From Acetobacter papayae JCM 25143 (GTDB lineage: Bacteria > Pseudomonadota > Alphaproteobacteria > Acetobacterales > Acetobacteraceae), in the NCBI RefSeq assembly GCF_000613285.1, contig NZ_BAIN01000024.1:1-37634 (forward strand): DNA of 37,634 bases, written 5' to 3'. Shown here one piece after another: positions 9,683 to 18,669 of this stretch (its first letter is position 1; every line of letters begins with the position of its first letter). A model generated the notes under the pieces. It saw only the letters and a program-made list of their open reading frames with translations. It was not told where the DNA came from and did no database searches. Position numbers and translations under genes: made by a program.

Positions 9683-10114
9683 GCTCAGACAACGCCTCCG
9701 GCGCCGGGTAAAGCTGCGCCTGTTGGGGCTTCGCTGATTCGGAATGCGGACTTTTACGGGGGCCACCGCACCGCGTCAACGCAAAGCGCCCGAGCGACGC
9801 ACTGGTGTCACACAGCCAACCGCACTGCCTCTAAAGCCAACCTCGGCAAGCCGCGCCATGGTGTCAGAAACGCGCGGATGGATCGGCAGAACGGGTACCG
9901 CACACCGGCTTGGAAAAAAGCGCAAACCCGTTTTAACAAATACAGCAACATGGATTCAGAAGAGGGCTTTATAGAGAGTCTTCAAAAAACCACAGTTTTT
10001 TCGAACTCTTTCCCTGCCAGATGAACAGTGTCCATTTTTCTTGCCACGGGATTGGAACCTTTTGCACTGGGGAATAGTATTTTAAGATGTGATGCAACAA
10101 ACAGGAGAGACAAC
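9683..10114. other. 432-nt intergenic region without a supported gene
   Basis: No frame here shows a recognisable protein. Its left end should hold the promoter of the minus-strand helicase and its right end the promoter and leader of the Pmp3-like gene. GC content drops from about 9940 onwards (runs of A and T around 9983-10010), as expected for a promoter region. No strong hairpin or repeat was found. Confidence 0.5.
10052..10080 (+). promoter_or_regulatory. candidate sigma-70-like promoter of the Pmp3-like gene
   Basis: TTGGAA and TAGTAT are spaced by exactly 17 nt, each matching the -35 and -10 consensus at four of six bases, and lie 35 nt before the GTG start at 10115. An overlapping GGAAC resembles the -35 of general-stress sigma factor EcfG, but the matching -10 (CGTT) is missing. 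Confidence 0.35.
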
Positions 10115-10306
10115 GTGCGTTTACTTTTGGCTATTTTCCTTCCCTGGCTGCAATTTTTCACTATCGGGCGGCCGATTGCAGGCATTATCTGCCTGATTTT
10201 GCAGATCACCCTGCTCGGCTGGATTCCTGCGGCAATCTGGTCCGTTTACGCGCTCAGCCAGTATAAGACCGACCAGAAAATCGAGAAGCTGAAACTGGGT
10301 CTGTGA
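10115..10306 (+). CDS. small YqaE/Pmp3-like membrane protein (63 aa)
   Basis: Two hydrophobic helices (LLLAIFLPWLQFFTIGRP and IAGIICLILQITLLGWIPAAIW) are followed by a short charged tail, YKTDQKIEKLKLGL. This is the layout of the UPF0057/Pmp3/YqaE family of tiny inner-membrane proteins that accumulate under salt, cold or membrane stress and influence membrane potential in yeast. The start is the GTG at 10115, with AGGAGA seven bases upstream. An ATG-led reading of the same frame would add an unlikely extension. The lysozyme-inhibitor gene follows 19 nt later, so the two are probably co-transcribed, suggesting an envelope-stress unit. Confidence 0.75.
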   Translation: MRLLLAIFLPWLQFFTIGRPIAGIICLILQITLLGWIPAAIWSVYALSQYKTDQKIEKLKLGL

Positions 10307-10325
10307 TTCTGCCTGCAAGGTGCCG

Positions 10326-10790
10326 ATGATGCGTTTGTCTCTATTGGCCGCTCCTGTGGCGGCCCTGATGCTGTCAGCCCCCCTCGCCATGGCCGAGGAT
10401 GCACCGCGCACCCTGAGTGTCGATATGCAGGATGCGACATTCGCCAAGCGGGTTGGGGCACTGTTCGGCAAGGTCGAACAACCCGGCTGGCTCAAAAGGG
10501 CGACCGAGAGCGCACCTGTTGAGGTGACAATGGACGGCAAGCCCTACACCGTCCTTTTGTCCTGCAAGCAACATGATTGCAGAAATCACCAGTTCGTCCT
10601 GATGTTCAACGACAAAACCATGTACGGCCTACGGTTCGAAACCAAAGATAACAGCCCGCAAGAAGAACTGACATGGCTGAATATCGGCGGCGGGCCGGAG
10701 AGCATTGACGGAAAAACCATCCTCTATGCCGCAATCACGGGCAGCCTGTACAATCACCCGGCAGTGTTCCAGAGGCCTCAGGGACAATAA
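10326..10790 (+). CDS. ivy: periplasmic lysozyme inhibitor of the Ivy family
   Basis: Predicted 154 aa with a cleavable signal peptide (MMRLSLLAAPVAALMLSAPLAMA). The mature protein carries the Ivy hallmarks: the loop CKQHDC (residues 80-85; CKPHDC in E. coli), whose His enters the active site of C-type lysozyme in the known complex, and the C-terminal block LTWLN...SIDGKTILYAAITGSLYNHP, nearly the same as in E. coli Ivy. The two Cys of the loop should form its disulfide. The role is to protect peptidoglycan from lysozyme in the periplasm, or to modulate the cell's own lytic enzymes. ATG 10326 is preferred, with AAGG at 10317-10320. A GTG at 10320 is possible. Confidence 0.85.
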   Translation: MMRLSLLAAPVAALMLSAPLAMAEDAPRTLSVDMQDATFAKRVGALFGKVEQPGWLKRATESAPVEVTMDGKPYTVLLSCKQHDCRNHQFVLMFNDKTMYGLRFETKDNSPQEELTWLNIGGGPESIDGKTILYAAITGSLYNHPAVFQRPQGQ

Positions 10791-10808
10791 ACGGCTCTAT
10801 CCCTTATA

Positions 10809-10834
10809 CTCCTTATGCCACGTGACATAAGGAG
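10809..10834. promoter_or_regulatory. 26-bp near-perfect palindrome upstream of csoR
   Basis: Arms CTCCTTATG / CATAAGGAG surround a core that contains CACGTG. Only one pair in the 13-bp half-site is mismatched. It lies 18 nt after the ivy stop and about 54 nt before csoR. There is no T-tract, so a dimeric-regulator operator is more likely than a terminator. It does not look like a CsoR site, because it lacks the C-tract/G-tract pattern. Confidence 0.45.
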
Positions 10835-10887
10835 CGATACCAGAACAAGGCTGTATATTCCTGTCAGAATCGCTTAAACTGACCGGC

Positions 10888-11244
10888 ATGAACGCTCAAC
10901 AGCCCGGCACCACATCCCAGCCCGATATAGGCGGCTGCGCGGCCTGCTCCCCCTCCGAGCAGGCGGAAGGCAAACAGGTTGTACAACCTGACAAGACCGC
11001 CCTGATCAACCGCCTGCGCCGGATCGAAGGACAGATTGGCGGCATTGCAGGCATGGTGCGTGACGACCGCTACTGTGTGGATATTCTGACCCAGCTTTCC
11101 GCCGTGCGCTCAGCCATAGATGCGCTGAGCATCCGCCTGCTGGAAAACCATGCCAGAGGCTGCGTGCGCCACGCCGTACAAGACAATGGCGGCGATGAAA
11201 CGCTGGAAGAACTCATGGGCGTTATTCGAAAGATGATCCGCTAG
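10888..11244 (+). CDS. csoR: CsoR-family Cu(I)-responsive repressor
   Basis: All-helical DUF156-family repressor, 118 aa. Ligand spacing is diagnostic: Cys63, His88 and Cys92 reproduce the Cys-x24-His-x3-Cys pattern of Mycobacterium tuberculosis CsoR (C36, H61, C65), the Cu(I) site. FrmR and RcnR lack the last Cys. The RLRRIEGQIGGIAGMV helix near residues 42-57 is the conserved DNA-binding and tetramer region. An N-terminal extension of about 30 residues, with a CAAC pair (Cys17, Cys20), is longer than in most CsoR. It probably controls the copper genes at 2311-8199 by releasing DNA when Cu(I) binds. It ends 7 nt from the convergent photolyase gene. Confidence 0.88.
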   Translation: MNAQQPGTTSQPDIGGCAACSPSEQAEGKQVVQPDKTALINRLRRIEGQIGGIAGMVRDDRYCVDILTQLSAVRSAIDALSIRLLENHARGCVRHAVQDNGGDETLEELMGVIRKMIR

Positions 11245-11251
11245 AAAGCGC

Positions 11252-12631
11252 CTACAGGGCTTTCCATGCGGCCAGTGCGCGCGCACGCGCCATGGCATGA
11301 TCCACAATCGGGGCGACATACCCCCGGCATCCCGTCTCCCACGGTGTGTGGATATCCTTGTCGGACAGATGCGCGATTTCGGGCACCCATGACCGGATAT
11401 ACGCACCCTGCGGGTCGAACTTGCGTGACTGCAAAACGGGATTCATGATGCGGAAATACGGTGCGGCATCCACGCCGGTACCCGCCCCCCACTGCCAGTT
11501 CATCGGGTTACTAGCTGGGTCATAGTCCACCAGCGTATCTGCAAACCAGCGTTCGCCCTCACGCCAGTCGATCAGCAGATGCTTGACCAGAAACGACGCC
11601 ACAACCATGCGCACCCGGTTGTGCATGACCCCTGTATGCCACAATTCACGCATACCGGCATCCACCAGCGGGTACCCTGTCTGCCCATGTTGCCATGCCG
11701 CCAGCCCCTTGGGGTCTGTGCGCCACGGCATAGCATCAAACTCCGGTCGCAAATTGCGGGATGCAAGATCGGGCGTCTCAAACAGGAGCGACCATGCAAA
11801 GTCGCGCCAGCCCAGTTCGGTCAGAAATTTTTCCGGGTTGGGACGAGCTTGCGCGCTTTCCCACACCCGCGCGGGGCTGACATGGCCAAACCGCAGGAAA
11901 GGAGACAGGCCGCTTGTGCTTTCCTTTGCCGGGAAATCGCGGGTCTGGGCATAATCTGCCTGATCATACTGGCAGAAATCAGCCAGTTGTGCGCAAGCCT
12001 GCGCCTCGCCCGGCACCCAGGTCTCACGCAGCCCTCCCGCCCAGTCCGGGGTCGTGGGGAGAAGACCATACTGTTCCGGCGGCACGCGCAATGCTTCGAG
12101 CGCCGGAACTGGCGCTGCAAAAACCAGCTTTTCTGGCGCAGGCCGCAAAAAAGCCTGCACTGGCAGTGTGCAGGCCGCCCGCCAGAAGGCAGTGAATATT
12201 TTATAGGGCGAGCCTGACTGTGTGCGCACAGTCCATGGTTCATGCAGCAATGCCCCTGCAAAACTGCGGGCCACAACACCCTGCCCCTGCAAAGCCGCCT
12301 TGATACCCGTATCTGTCTCGCGCCCATGCGGGTCATACCGGCGGTTCCAGAACACCGCACCAGCCCCTGTTGCCTGCACGACAGTCTCTACCACGCTCTG
12401 GGCTGGCCCCCGCAGAACATGCAGGTCTCCACCTTTCGCGCGCAGGTCGGCCGCAAGAGCGTGAATGGCACCATCCAGCCACCACTGCGCCGCAGCCCCC
12501 ATGAGCGTGGTCTCATCAAGGATAAAAAGGCAGATCAGCGGTTGCCCACGCTGCACAGCCTCATGCAGGGCCTGATTGTCCGCCAGACGAAAATCCTCGC
12601 GAAACCATACGAGTGTTGGAGAAACAGTCAT
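11252..12631 (-). CDS. phrB: deoxyribodipyrimidine photo-lyase (class I)
   Basis: Light-driven repair of cyclobutane pyrimidine dimers, 459 aa. The N-terminal antenna-binding Rossmann domain starts LVWFREDFRLADNQAL. The C-terminal FAD domain includes LGWRDFAWSLLF, GYPLVDAGMRELWHTGVMHNR, LIDWREGERWFADTLVDYDPASN and NWQWGAGTGVDAAPYFRI, the standard FAD and electron-transfer core of class I photolyases. The frame is intact and the length matches the family. It starts with ATG at 12631. The next gene on this strand upstream is ilvC, separated by a terminator, so phrB has its own promoter or relies on read-through. Confidence 0.93.
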   Translation of the reverse strand: MTVSPTLVWFREDFRLADNQALHEAVQRGQPLICLFILDETTLMGAAAQWWLDGAIHALAADLRAKGGDLHVLRGPAQSVVETVVQATGAGAVFWNRRYDPHGRETDTGIKAALQGQGVVARSFAGALLHEPWTVRTQSGSPYKIFTAFWRAACTLPVQAFLRPAPEKLVFAAPVPALEALRVPPEQYGLLPTTPDWAGGLRETWVPGEAQACAQLADFCQYDQADYAQTRDFPAKESTSGLSPFLRFGHVSPARVWESAQARPNPEKFLTELGWRDFAWSLLFETPDLASRNLRPEFDAMPWRTDPKGLAAWQHGQTGYPLVDAGMRELWHTGVMHNRVRMVVASFLVKHLLIDWREGERWFADTLVDYDPASNPMNWQWGAGTGVDAAPYFRIMNPVLQSRKFDPQGAYIRSWVPEIAHLSDKDIHTPWETGCRGYVAPIVDHAMARARALAAWKAL

Positions 12632-12729
12632 GGCTTTTCCTGCATTACCTGTAACGGACAGTATGATAGGGGCGGGTTCTGGCGCGCAGCCCCTCTGGCT
12701 TTATGCCTGCCCGGGCGGGCTCCCACCAT

Positions 12730-12765
12730 AAAAAAGCCCCTTCCCGTCATCAAACGGAAAGGGGC
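12730..12765 (-). terminator. rho-independent terminator of the ilv operon
   Basis: On the minus strand, a GC-rich 12-bp stem (GCCCCTTTCCGT / ACGGGAAGGGGC, one G-T pair) with a 6-nt loop is followed by TTTTTT. It lies 57 nt beyond the ilvC stop. Confidence 0.85.
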
Positions 12766-12821
12766 CATGCCACAAACTGGCGGAACCATTCCAGCCTTGC
12801 GGGCCGGAACAGAAACCCGGA

Positions 12822-13901
<1,080 letters not shown>

Positions 13902-14420
13902 TCAGAAGTTCTGAATTGTCTTCGGTCCGCGGCAAATTGACGCCACGCCGGTACGAGACACCTCGACCAGGCCGAGCGGACGCATCAGATCGATGAAACT
14001 GTCCAGCTTGTCGGATGAGCCGGTCAGTTCAAACACAAAAGACGTGGCGGTTGTGTCTACCGCCCGTGCGCGGAACGCCTCGGCAATCCGCAGCGCTTCG
14101 GTGCGGGATTCACCCGAGGACACCACCTTAACCAGCGCCATTTCCCGCGCGACATACGGCCCCGCATCCGACAGATTAACCACGCGCGAGACCGGCACCA
14201 GACGCTCGATCTGCACCTTGACCTGCCTGATGGCCGAGGGCGTACCCGTGGTGACGATATTGACGCGCGATGTGCTGCCCTGCTCGTCCACCGGGGCCAC
14301 GGTCAGGCTCTGGATATTGTAACCGCGGCCCGAAAACAGCTCCACGATACGAGCCAGCGCGCCGCTTTCATTATCCACCAGAAGCGAGATCACGGCGGAA
14401 CCGGAAATTTCCTGCTGCAT
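13902..14420 (-). CDS. ilvH: acetolactate synthase small (regulatory) subunit
   Basis: Regulatory subunit, 172 aa. It opens with an ACT domain (ISLLVDNESGALARIVELFSGRGYNIQSLTVAPV) that binds valine for feedback inhibition, followed by the second ACT-like domain (ALVKVVSSGESRTEALRIAEAFRARAVDTT). It activates the catalytic subunit encoded 53 nt upstream and precedes ilvC by 54 nt, so the three form an operon. ilvN would be an equivalent name. Confidence 0.94.
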   Translation of the reverse strand: MQQEISGSAVISLLVDNESGALARIVELFSGRGYNIQSLTVAPVDEQGSTSRVNIVTTGTPSAIRQVKVQIERLVPVSRVVNLSDAGPYVAREMALVKVVSSGESRTEALRIAEAFRARAVDTTATSFVFELTGSSDKLDSFIDLMRPLGLVEVSRTGVASICRGPKTIQNF

Positions 14421-14473
14421 TGTTCAGTTTCCCTGAAGACAGACCAGAATACGCAAAATGGAAAACACGCTGC

Positions 14474-16288
14474 TCAGACCAGCATGCGACCTTCCGTGCT
14501 GATTTCGGCCCCGCTGCTTTCCTGCTCAGGCCCCAGAATCATCTCGTTATGGGCGGCCCCTGACGGGATCATGGGAAAGCAGTTCTCGCCTTCCGCAACG
14601 CAGATATCGACCATCACCGGCCCGTCATGTGCAAGGGCCTCACGGATGGTGTTATCCAGCTCATCCAACCGGGTGACACGCAGGCCGCGCCCATGGAAGC
14701 TTTCAGCCAGCTTCACAAAATCAGGGAGGGCATCGCTATAGCTTTCGGAATAGCGTGAGCCGTGCAGCAGTTCCTGCCACTGGCGCACCATGCCCATATA
14801 GTGGTTGTTGATGATGAAAATCTTCACCGGCAGACGATACTGCGCAATCGTCCCCAGTTCCTGAATGTTCATCAGGGTTGAGGCTTCGCCCGCAATATCC
14901 ATTACCAGCGCATCCGGGTGGGCAATCTGCGCCCCCACGGCGGCAGGCAGGCCGTAGCCCATGGTGCCCAACCCGCCCGATGTCAGCCAGCGGTTGGGAT
15001 TATCAAAGCGGAAAAACTGCGCCGCCCACATCTGATGCTGCCCGACTTCGGTGGACACATAGGTGTCGCGCCCGGTCTCACGCGCCAGCTCGTAAATACG
15101 GCTGATGGCCTGCTGCGGTTTGATAACGGCATCATCCGCACCATCCTGAGTGAAGCGCAGGCAGTCGATCGCGCGCCAGCCTTCGATCTGCGCCCACCAT
15201 GCGGCCAGATCAGCCTCATGTGTTGCGGCAGGCGTGCGCTCCCACTCCTCGATCATCATGTCTATGACAGCGCCCACATCGCCCACGATGCCTTCATCCA
15301 CCCGCACGATCTTGTTGATCTGCGAAGGGTCGATATCGACGTGAATCTTGAACGAACCGGGCGAGAACGCATTGACGCGGCCTGTCACGCGGTCATCAAA
15401 ACGGCTGCCGAGGGCAATCAGCACGTCACAGCCATGCGTGGCCAGATTGGCCTCGTATGTGCCGTGCATGCCCAACATGCCCAGAAAACGCTTATCCGTG
15501 CCGGGAAAAGCCCCCAGCCCCATCAATGTGGAAGTAATGGGGAAACCCGTAACATCCACCAGCCTGCGCAAGGCTTCGCTGGCCTGCGGCCCGGCATTGA
15601 TGACCCCCCCACCCGTATAGAACAGCGGACGCTTGGCGGCTTTCATGGCGGCAACCGCGCGGATAACACTTTCGCGCTCGGGCTGTATCTGCACCTTGGC
15701 CGTACGGGGGCTGATATCCTGTGCGCTCACATAGGGCGCATCGCCCACGGTGATGTTCTTGGGCAGGTCCACCAGCACCGGGCCGGGACGGCCCGAGCGT
15801 GCGATGGCGAAAGCCTCATGCACAGCGGGAGCGAGGTCTTCAGGACGGCGCACCAGATAGTTATATTTGGTCACCGGCCGGGTAATGCCGGTTGTGTCTG
15901 CCTCCTGAAAGGCATCGTTACCGATCAGAGCGGTGGGCACCTGCCCGGACAGGCACACCAGCGGGATGGAATCCATCATCGCATCGAGCAGGCCGGTCAC
16001 GGCATTGGTCGCCCCCGGCCCACTTGTGACCAGCACCACCCCCACCTTGCCGGTGGAGCGGGCATAGGCTTCCGCCGCATGCACGGCAGCCTGCTCGTGC
16101 CGCACCAGAATGTGGCGGATATGGTTCTGCCGGAACAGGGCATCGTAAATAGGTAGGACAGCCCCACCCGGATACCCGAAGATAACCTCCACACCCTGCT
16201 CGACCAGCGCGCGCATCAGCACTTCCGCGCCGGTCAGGGCGGTGGTGGTCTGGGCGTCCGTTGGGGACTGGGTAGTGGTTGACATCAT
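14474..16288 (-). CDS. ilvB: acetolactate synthase large (catalytic) subunit
   Basis: ThDP-, FAD- and Mg-dependent condensation of two pyruvates (or pyruvate plus 2-oxobutyrate), the first committed step of branched-chain amino acid synthesis, 604 aa. The ThDP N-terminal domain contains EVIFGYPGGAVLPIYDAL and the catalytic Glu in RHEQAAVHAAEAYAR. The FAD-binding central domain follows. The C-terminal ThDP motif runs from GLGTMGYGLPAAVGAQ through DIAGEASTLMN to NNHYMGMVRQWQ. GAGG precedes two adjacent ATG codons (16288 and 16285), either of which may be used. It lies 63 nt after miaA on the same strand. That gap is too short for an obvious leader-peptide attenuator. Confidence 0.96.
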   Translation of the reverse strand: MMSTTTQSPTDAQTTTALTGAEVLMRALVEQGVEVIFGYPGGAVLPIYDALFRQNHIRHILVRHEQAAVHAAEAYARSTGKVGVVLVTSGPGATNAVTGLLDAMMDSIPLVCLSGQVPTALIGNDAFQEADTTGITRPVTKYNYLVRRPEDLAPAVHEAFAIARSGRPGPVLVDLPKNITVGDAPYVSAQDISPRTAKVQIQPERESVIRAVAAMKAAKRPLFYTGGGVINAGPQASEALRRLVDVTGFPITSTLMGLGAFPGTDKRFLGMLGMHGTYEANLATHGCDVLIALGSRFDDRVTGRVNAFSPGSFKIHVDIDPSQINKIVRVDEGIVGDVGAVIDMMIEEWERTPAATHEADLAAWWAQIEGWRAIDCLRFTQDGADDAVIKPQQAISRIYELARETGRDTYVSTEVGQHQMWAAQFFRFDNPNRWLTSGGLGTMGYGLPAAVGAQIAHPDALVMDIAGEASTLMNIQELGTIAQYRLPVKIFIINNHYMGMVRQWQELLHGSRYSESYSDALPDFVKLAESFHGRGLRVTRLDELDNTIREALAHDGPVMVDICVAEGENCFPMIPSGAAHNEMILGPEQESSGAEISTEGRMLV

Positions 16289-16351
16289 GGTATCCTCAAT
16301 AGCCCCTGAAGTGGGATCAGGGGGTTTGTTTATGCCTTGTGATTACAGGCG

Positions 16352-17404
16352 TCAAGCCAAGCGCAAAATAAAAGAGATGATTCCATGCAATTTTCTTTCC
16401 GAAAATTGCGCGACATTCTCAAAACACGTATCAACATTGCATGTACAGTCTGGCTCAGCCAGAGCATGGTGTGCAAACCATGTCGCCTGACGTTTGGTAT
16501 AACGCCCCGTGGCCTGCACGGCGAGCCGCATGGCCTCATCCTGCGTTATACGGCCTTCGAGCATGGCCGCCAGTTCCGGCACACCATGGGCACGCATGGC
16601 AGGCAGAGCGGGGTCGAGCCCCTGTACCAGCAGAGCGCGCACTTCATCCACCGCACCAGCAGCCAGCATGGCTTCAAACCGGGCCTGTATGCGCGCGCGC
16701 AGCACCGTGCGCTCCGGCGCAAGCCTTACCGCCACAAAACGACAGGCAGCAGGCGGCAACCCCGGCTGGGCCTGCCACCAGCTCAGGCTGCGCCCCGTAG
16801 CGCGCCAGACCTCCCACGCGCGGGTAATCCGCTGGGAATCGGCAGGTTGCAGGCGCGCCGCCGTTTCAGGGTCCACACTGGCAAGGCGGGCATGCAGGGC
16901 GGGGGCTCCATCCTGCGCCATGGCCTGCCGGGCTTCATCCCGCACGGCCTGCGGGCATTCGGGAATCGCGGCCAGCCCATGGGTCAGCGCACGGAAATAC
17001 ATCCCTGTTCCGCCACATAGAACCGGCAGGCGGCCCGCACCCCATGCCTCCTGCATGGCCTCAAGCGCATGGGTGCGCCACCAAGCAACGCTCCCCGTGC
17101 TGGAGGCAGGCAGAACCCCATAGAGGCGGTGCGACACCGCCTGCTCCTCCGCCACACTCGGGCGTGCGGTCAGCACCCGCAGGTCTTTATAGACCTGCAT
17201 GGAATCCGCATTGATGATGGTTGCCCCTACCCAGCCTTTTCCTTCACGCCCATGCTCGGCCAGCGCGCGCGCCACCGACAGGGCCAGTGCCGATTTGCCC
17301 GAGCAGGTTGGCCCCGCCACCACCAGCGCCACGGGCGCGCCCTGCGCCATGGAGCAGGAAGGACGGATTTCAGAAAGTGTCATGGGGTGTTCCGCTTGCT
17401 TCAT
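16352..17404 (-). CDS. miaA: tRNA dimethylallyltransferase
   Basis: Transfers a dimethylallyl group to N6 of A37 in tRNAs that read UNN codons. The P-loop ALVVAGPTCSGKSALAL and the substrate stretch ATIINADSMQVYKDLRVLTARPS are followed by the tRNA-contact region (LCGGTGMYFRALTHGL) and the C-terminal YTKRQATWF motif. Three in-frame starts compete (17425, 17404, 17383). 17404 is chosen because AGGA lies about 12 nt upstream, and the residues before 17383 are not conserved. It is divergent from serB, leaving about 30 nt between starts, and may be co-transcribed with ilvB-ilvH-ilvC downstream. Confidence 0.93.
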   Translation of the reverse strand: MKQAEHPMTLSEIRPSCSMAQGAPVALVVAGPTCSGKSALALSVARALAEHGREGKGWVGATIINADSMQVYKDLRVLTARPSVAEEQAVSHRLYGVLPASSTGSVAWWRTHALEAMQEAWGAGRLPVLCGGTGMYFRALTHGLAAIPECPQAVRDEARQAMAQDGAPALHARLASVDPETAARLQPADSQRITRAWEVWRATGRSLSWWQAQPGLPPAACRFVAVRLAPERTVLRARIQARFEAMLAAGAVDEVRALLVQGLDPALPAMRAHGVPELAAMLEGRITQDEAMRLAVQATGRYTKRQATWFAHHALAEPDCTCNVDTCFENVAQFSERKLHGIISFILRLA

Positions 17405-17434
17405 GCCCGCATTCCTGCCACACACCCTGCTGCC

Positions 17435-18328
17435 ATGACGAGCCTTGTTCTGACCCTTGTCGCCCGGCGTGAGGAAACCTCACTCGCCGCCCAGACCATT
17501 GCCCTTGCCCGCGATATTGTTCTCGCGCAAGGCGAAACGGTCGTACTCAGCCCTGCGGAAGCCGTGGATATTCCCTGCCCGCAGACAGCCCGCGAAAGCC
17601 TGCCCGCCCTGCATGCAGCCATGGAGGGGCAAGCCATTGACGTGCTGCTGACCCCGGCTGCCAACCGCCGCAAGCGCTTACTGGTTTCCGACATGGACAG
17701 CACCATTGTCGCCAATGAAACGCTGGACGATCTGGCAACCCATGCCGGGCTGGGCGAGAAAGTAGCCGCCATTACCGCGCGCTCCATGAATGGTGAACTC
17801 GATTTTGCCACCTCGCTGCGTGAACGGGTGGCCCTGCTGCGCGGCCTGCCCACCTCCTTGCTGGAAACGGCGTGGAAGGATGTCATCCTCAACCCCGGCG
17901 CGCTGGAAATGGTGCGCACCATGAGCGCCTTTGGGGCCAGAACGGCGCTGGTTTCAGGCGGGTTTACCTTCTTTACCGCGCGCGTGGCGGCTCTGTGCGG
18001 GTTTGATGAACACCACGCCAATGTGCTGCTGATGGATAAAGCCACCGACAGCCTGACAGGCGAGACCGCCCAGCCCGTACTGGGGCCGGATGCCAAGCTG
18101 CACCTGCTTGAAACCCTGCAACAGAGCCACAACCTGCCCGAAGATGCGGCGCTGGCCATTGGGGATGGCGCAAACGACCTGCCCATGCTGCACAGGGCTG
18201 GCCTTGGGCTGGCATTCCATGCGAAACCTGTTGTGCGGCAGGCCATTACCAACCAGATCAACTACGCTTCGCTGCGAGCAGCACTGTTCGCGCAGGGTTA
18301 TCCGGCATCGGTTTTTGTGAGCGCCTGA
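17435..18328 (+). CDS. serB: phosphoserine phosphatase
   Basis: Final step of serine synthesis, a HAD-superfamily phosphatase of 297 aa. An N-terminal regulatory domain of about 75 residues precedes the catalytic domain. The nucleophile motif DMDSTIVANETLDDLA starts near residue 86, motif II is in ALVSGGFTFF, and motif IV is GDGANDLPML near residue 244. The ATG at 17435 begins MTSLVLTLVARRE. The longer open frame upstream overlaps miaA on the other strand and is not used. Confidence 0.94.
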   Translation: MTSLVLTLVARREETSLAAQTIALARDIVLAQGETVVLSPAEAVDIPCPQTARESLPALHAAMEGQAIDVLLTPAANRRKRLLVSDMDSTIVANETLDDLATHAGLGEKVAAITARSMNGELDFATSLRERVALLRGLPTSLLETAWKDVILNPGALEMVRTMSAFGARTALVSGGFTFFTARVAALCGFDEHHANVLLMDKATDSLTGETAQPVLGPDAKLHLLETLQQSHNLPEDAALAIGDGANDLPMLHRAGLGLAFHAKPVVRQAITNQINYASLRAALFAQGYPASVFVSA

Positions 18329-18418
18329 ACTCAGGCAGGATCAGGCACAGCCGCTCTGGATAAGACGAATCGGCGCCGGGCTAAAAGAGACTGGCAGCCG
18401 TACAGGAAAGGAATGACC

Positions 18419-18613
18419 ATGCAGTTCGACCCGCGTGACGTTTCAACCTATCCGTTCATCCGTGCAAGCTGTGTCGTGCTGGGCCTGTTTCTGGTGAGCT
18501 ACTGCCTGCATTTTGCCCTGACGCTGCCACCCGGTTCCCCCGAATTTGTCATGCGCCACATCGCGGCCCTGATTGTGGGCACGCTGCTGCTACTCGGCAC
18601 GATCTGGATCTGA
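18419..18613 (+). CDS. small two-helix membrane protein of unknown function (64 aa)
   Basis: The product has two hydrophobic segments, ASCVVLGLFLVSYCLHFAL and HIAALIVGTLLLLGTIWI, separated by a short loop with PPGSPEF. No family is recognised. ATG 18419 is preferred over 18413 because the AGGAAAGGA ribosome binding site (18404-18412) would be too close to the latter. An intrinsic terminator follows directly, supporting a real transcription unit. Confidence 0.6.
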   Translation: MQFDPRDVSTYPFIRASCVVLGLFLVSYCLHFALTLPPGSPEFVMRHIAALIVGTLLLLGTIWI

Positions 18614-18621
18614 GCGGCCAC

Positions 18622-18644
18622 GCGGGCTGAAAAACCCGCTTTTT
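18622..18644 (+). terminator. intrinsic terminator after the small membrane protein gene
   Basis: The hairpin GCGGG / CCCGC has an A-rich 8-nt loop and is followed by TTTTT, 9 nt after the stop codon. The A-rich loop and preceding bases also allow function from the minus strand, for the convergent ELM1-family gene. Confidence 0.6.
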
Positions 18645-18669
18645 CAACCGCGCGTAACCCCCGGTCGGG

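Noticed and set aside
10054-10080. An EcfG general-stress promoter before the Pmp3-like gene
   Set aside because: GGAAC is present, but the -10 region reads AGTAT instead of CGTT. A sigma-70-like reading fits better.
14918-16156. A 412-codon plus-strand frame opposite ilvB
   Set aside because: ilvB is complete and highly conserved on the other strand, and the frame has no family resemblance.
16289-16351. A leader-peptide attenuator before ilvB
   Set aside because: Only 63 nt separate miaA and ilvB. No short frame rich in Leu, Ile or Val and no terminator hairpin is present.
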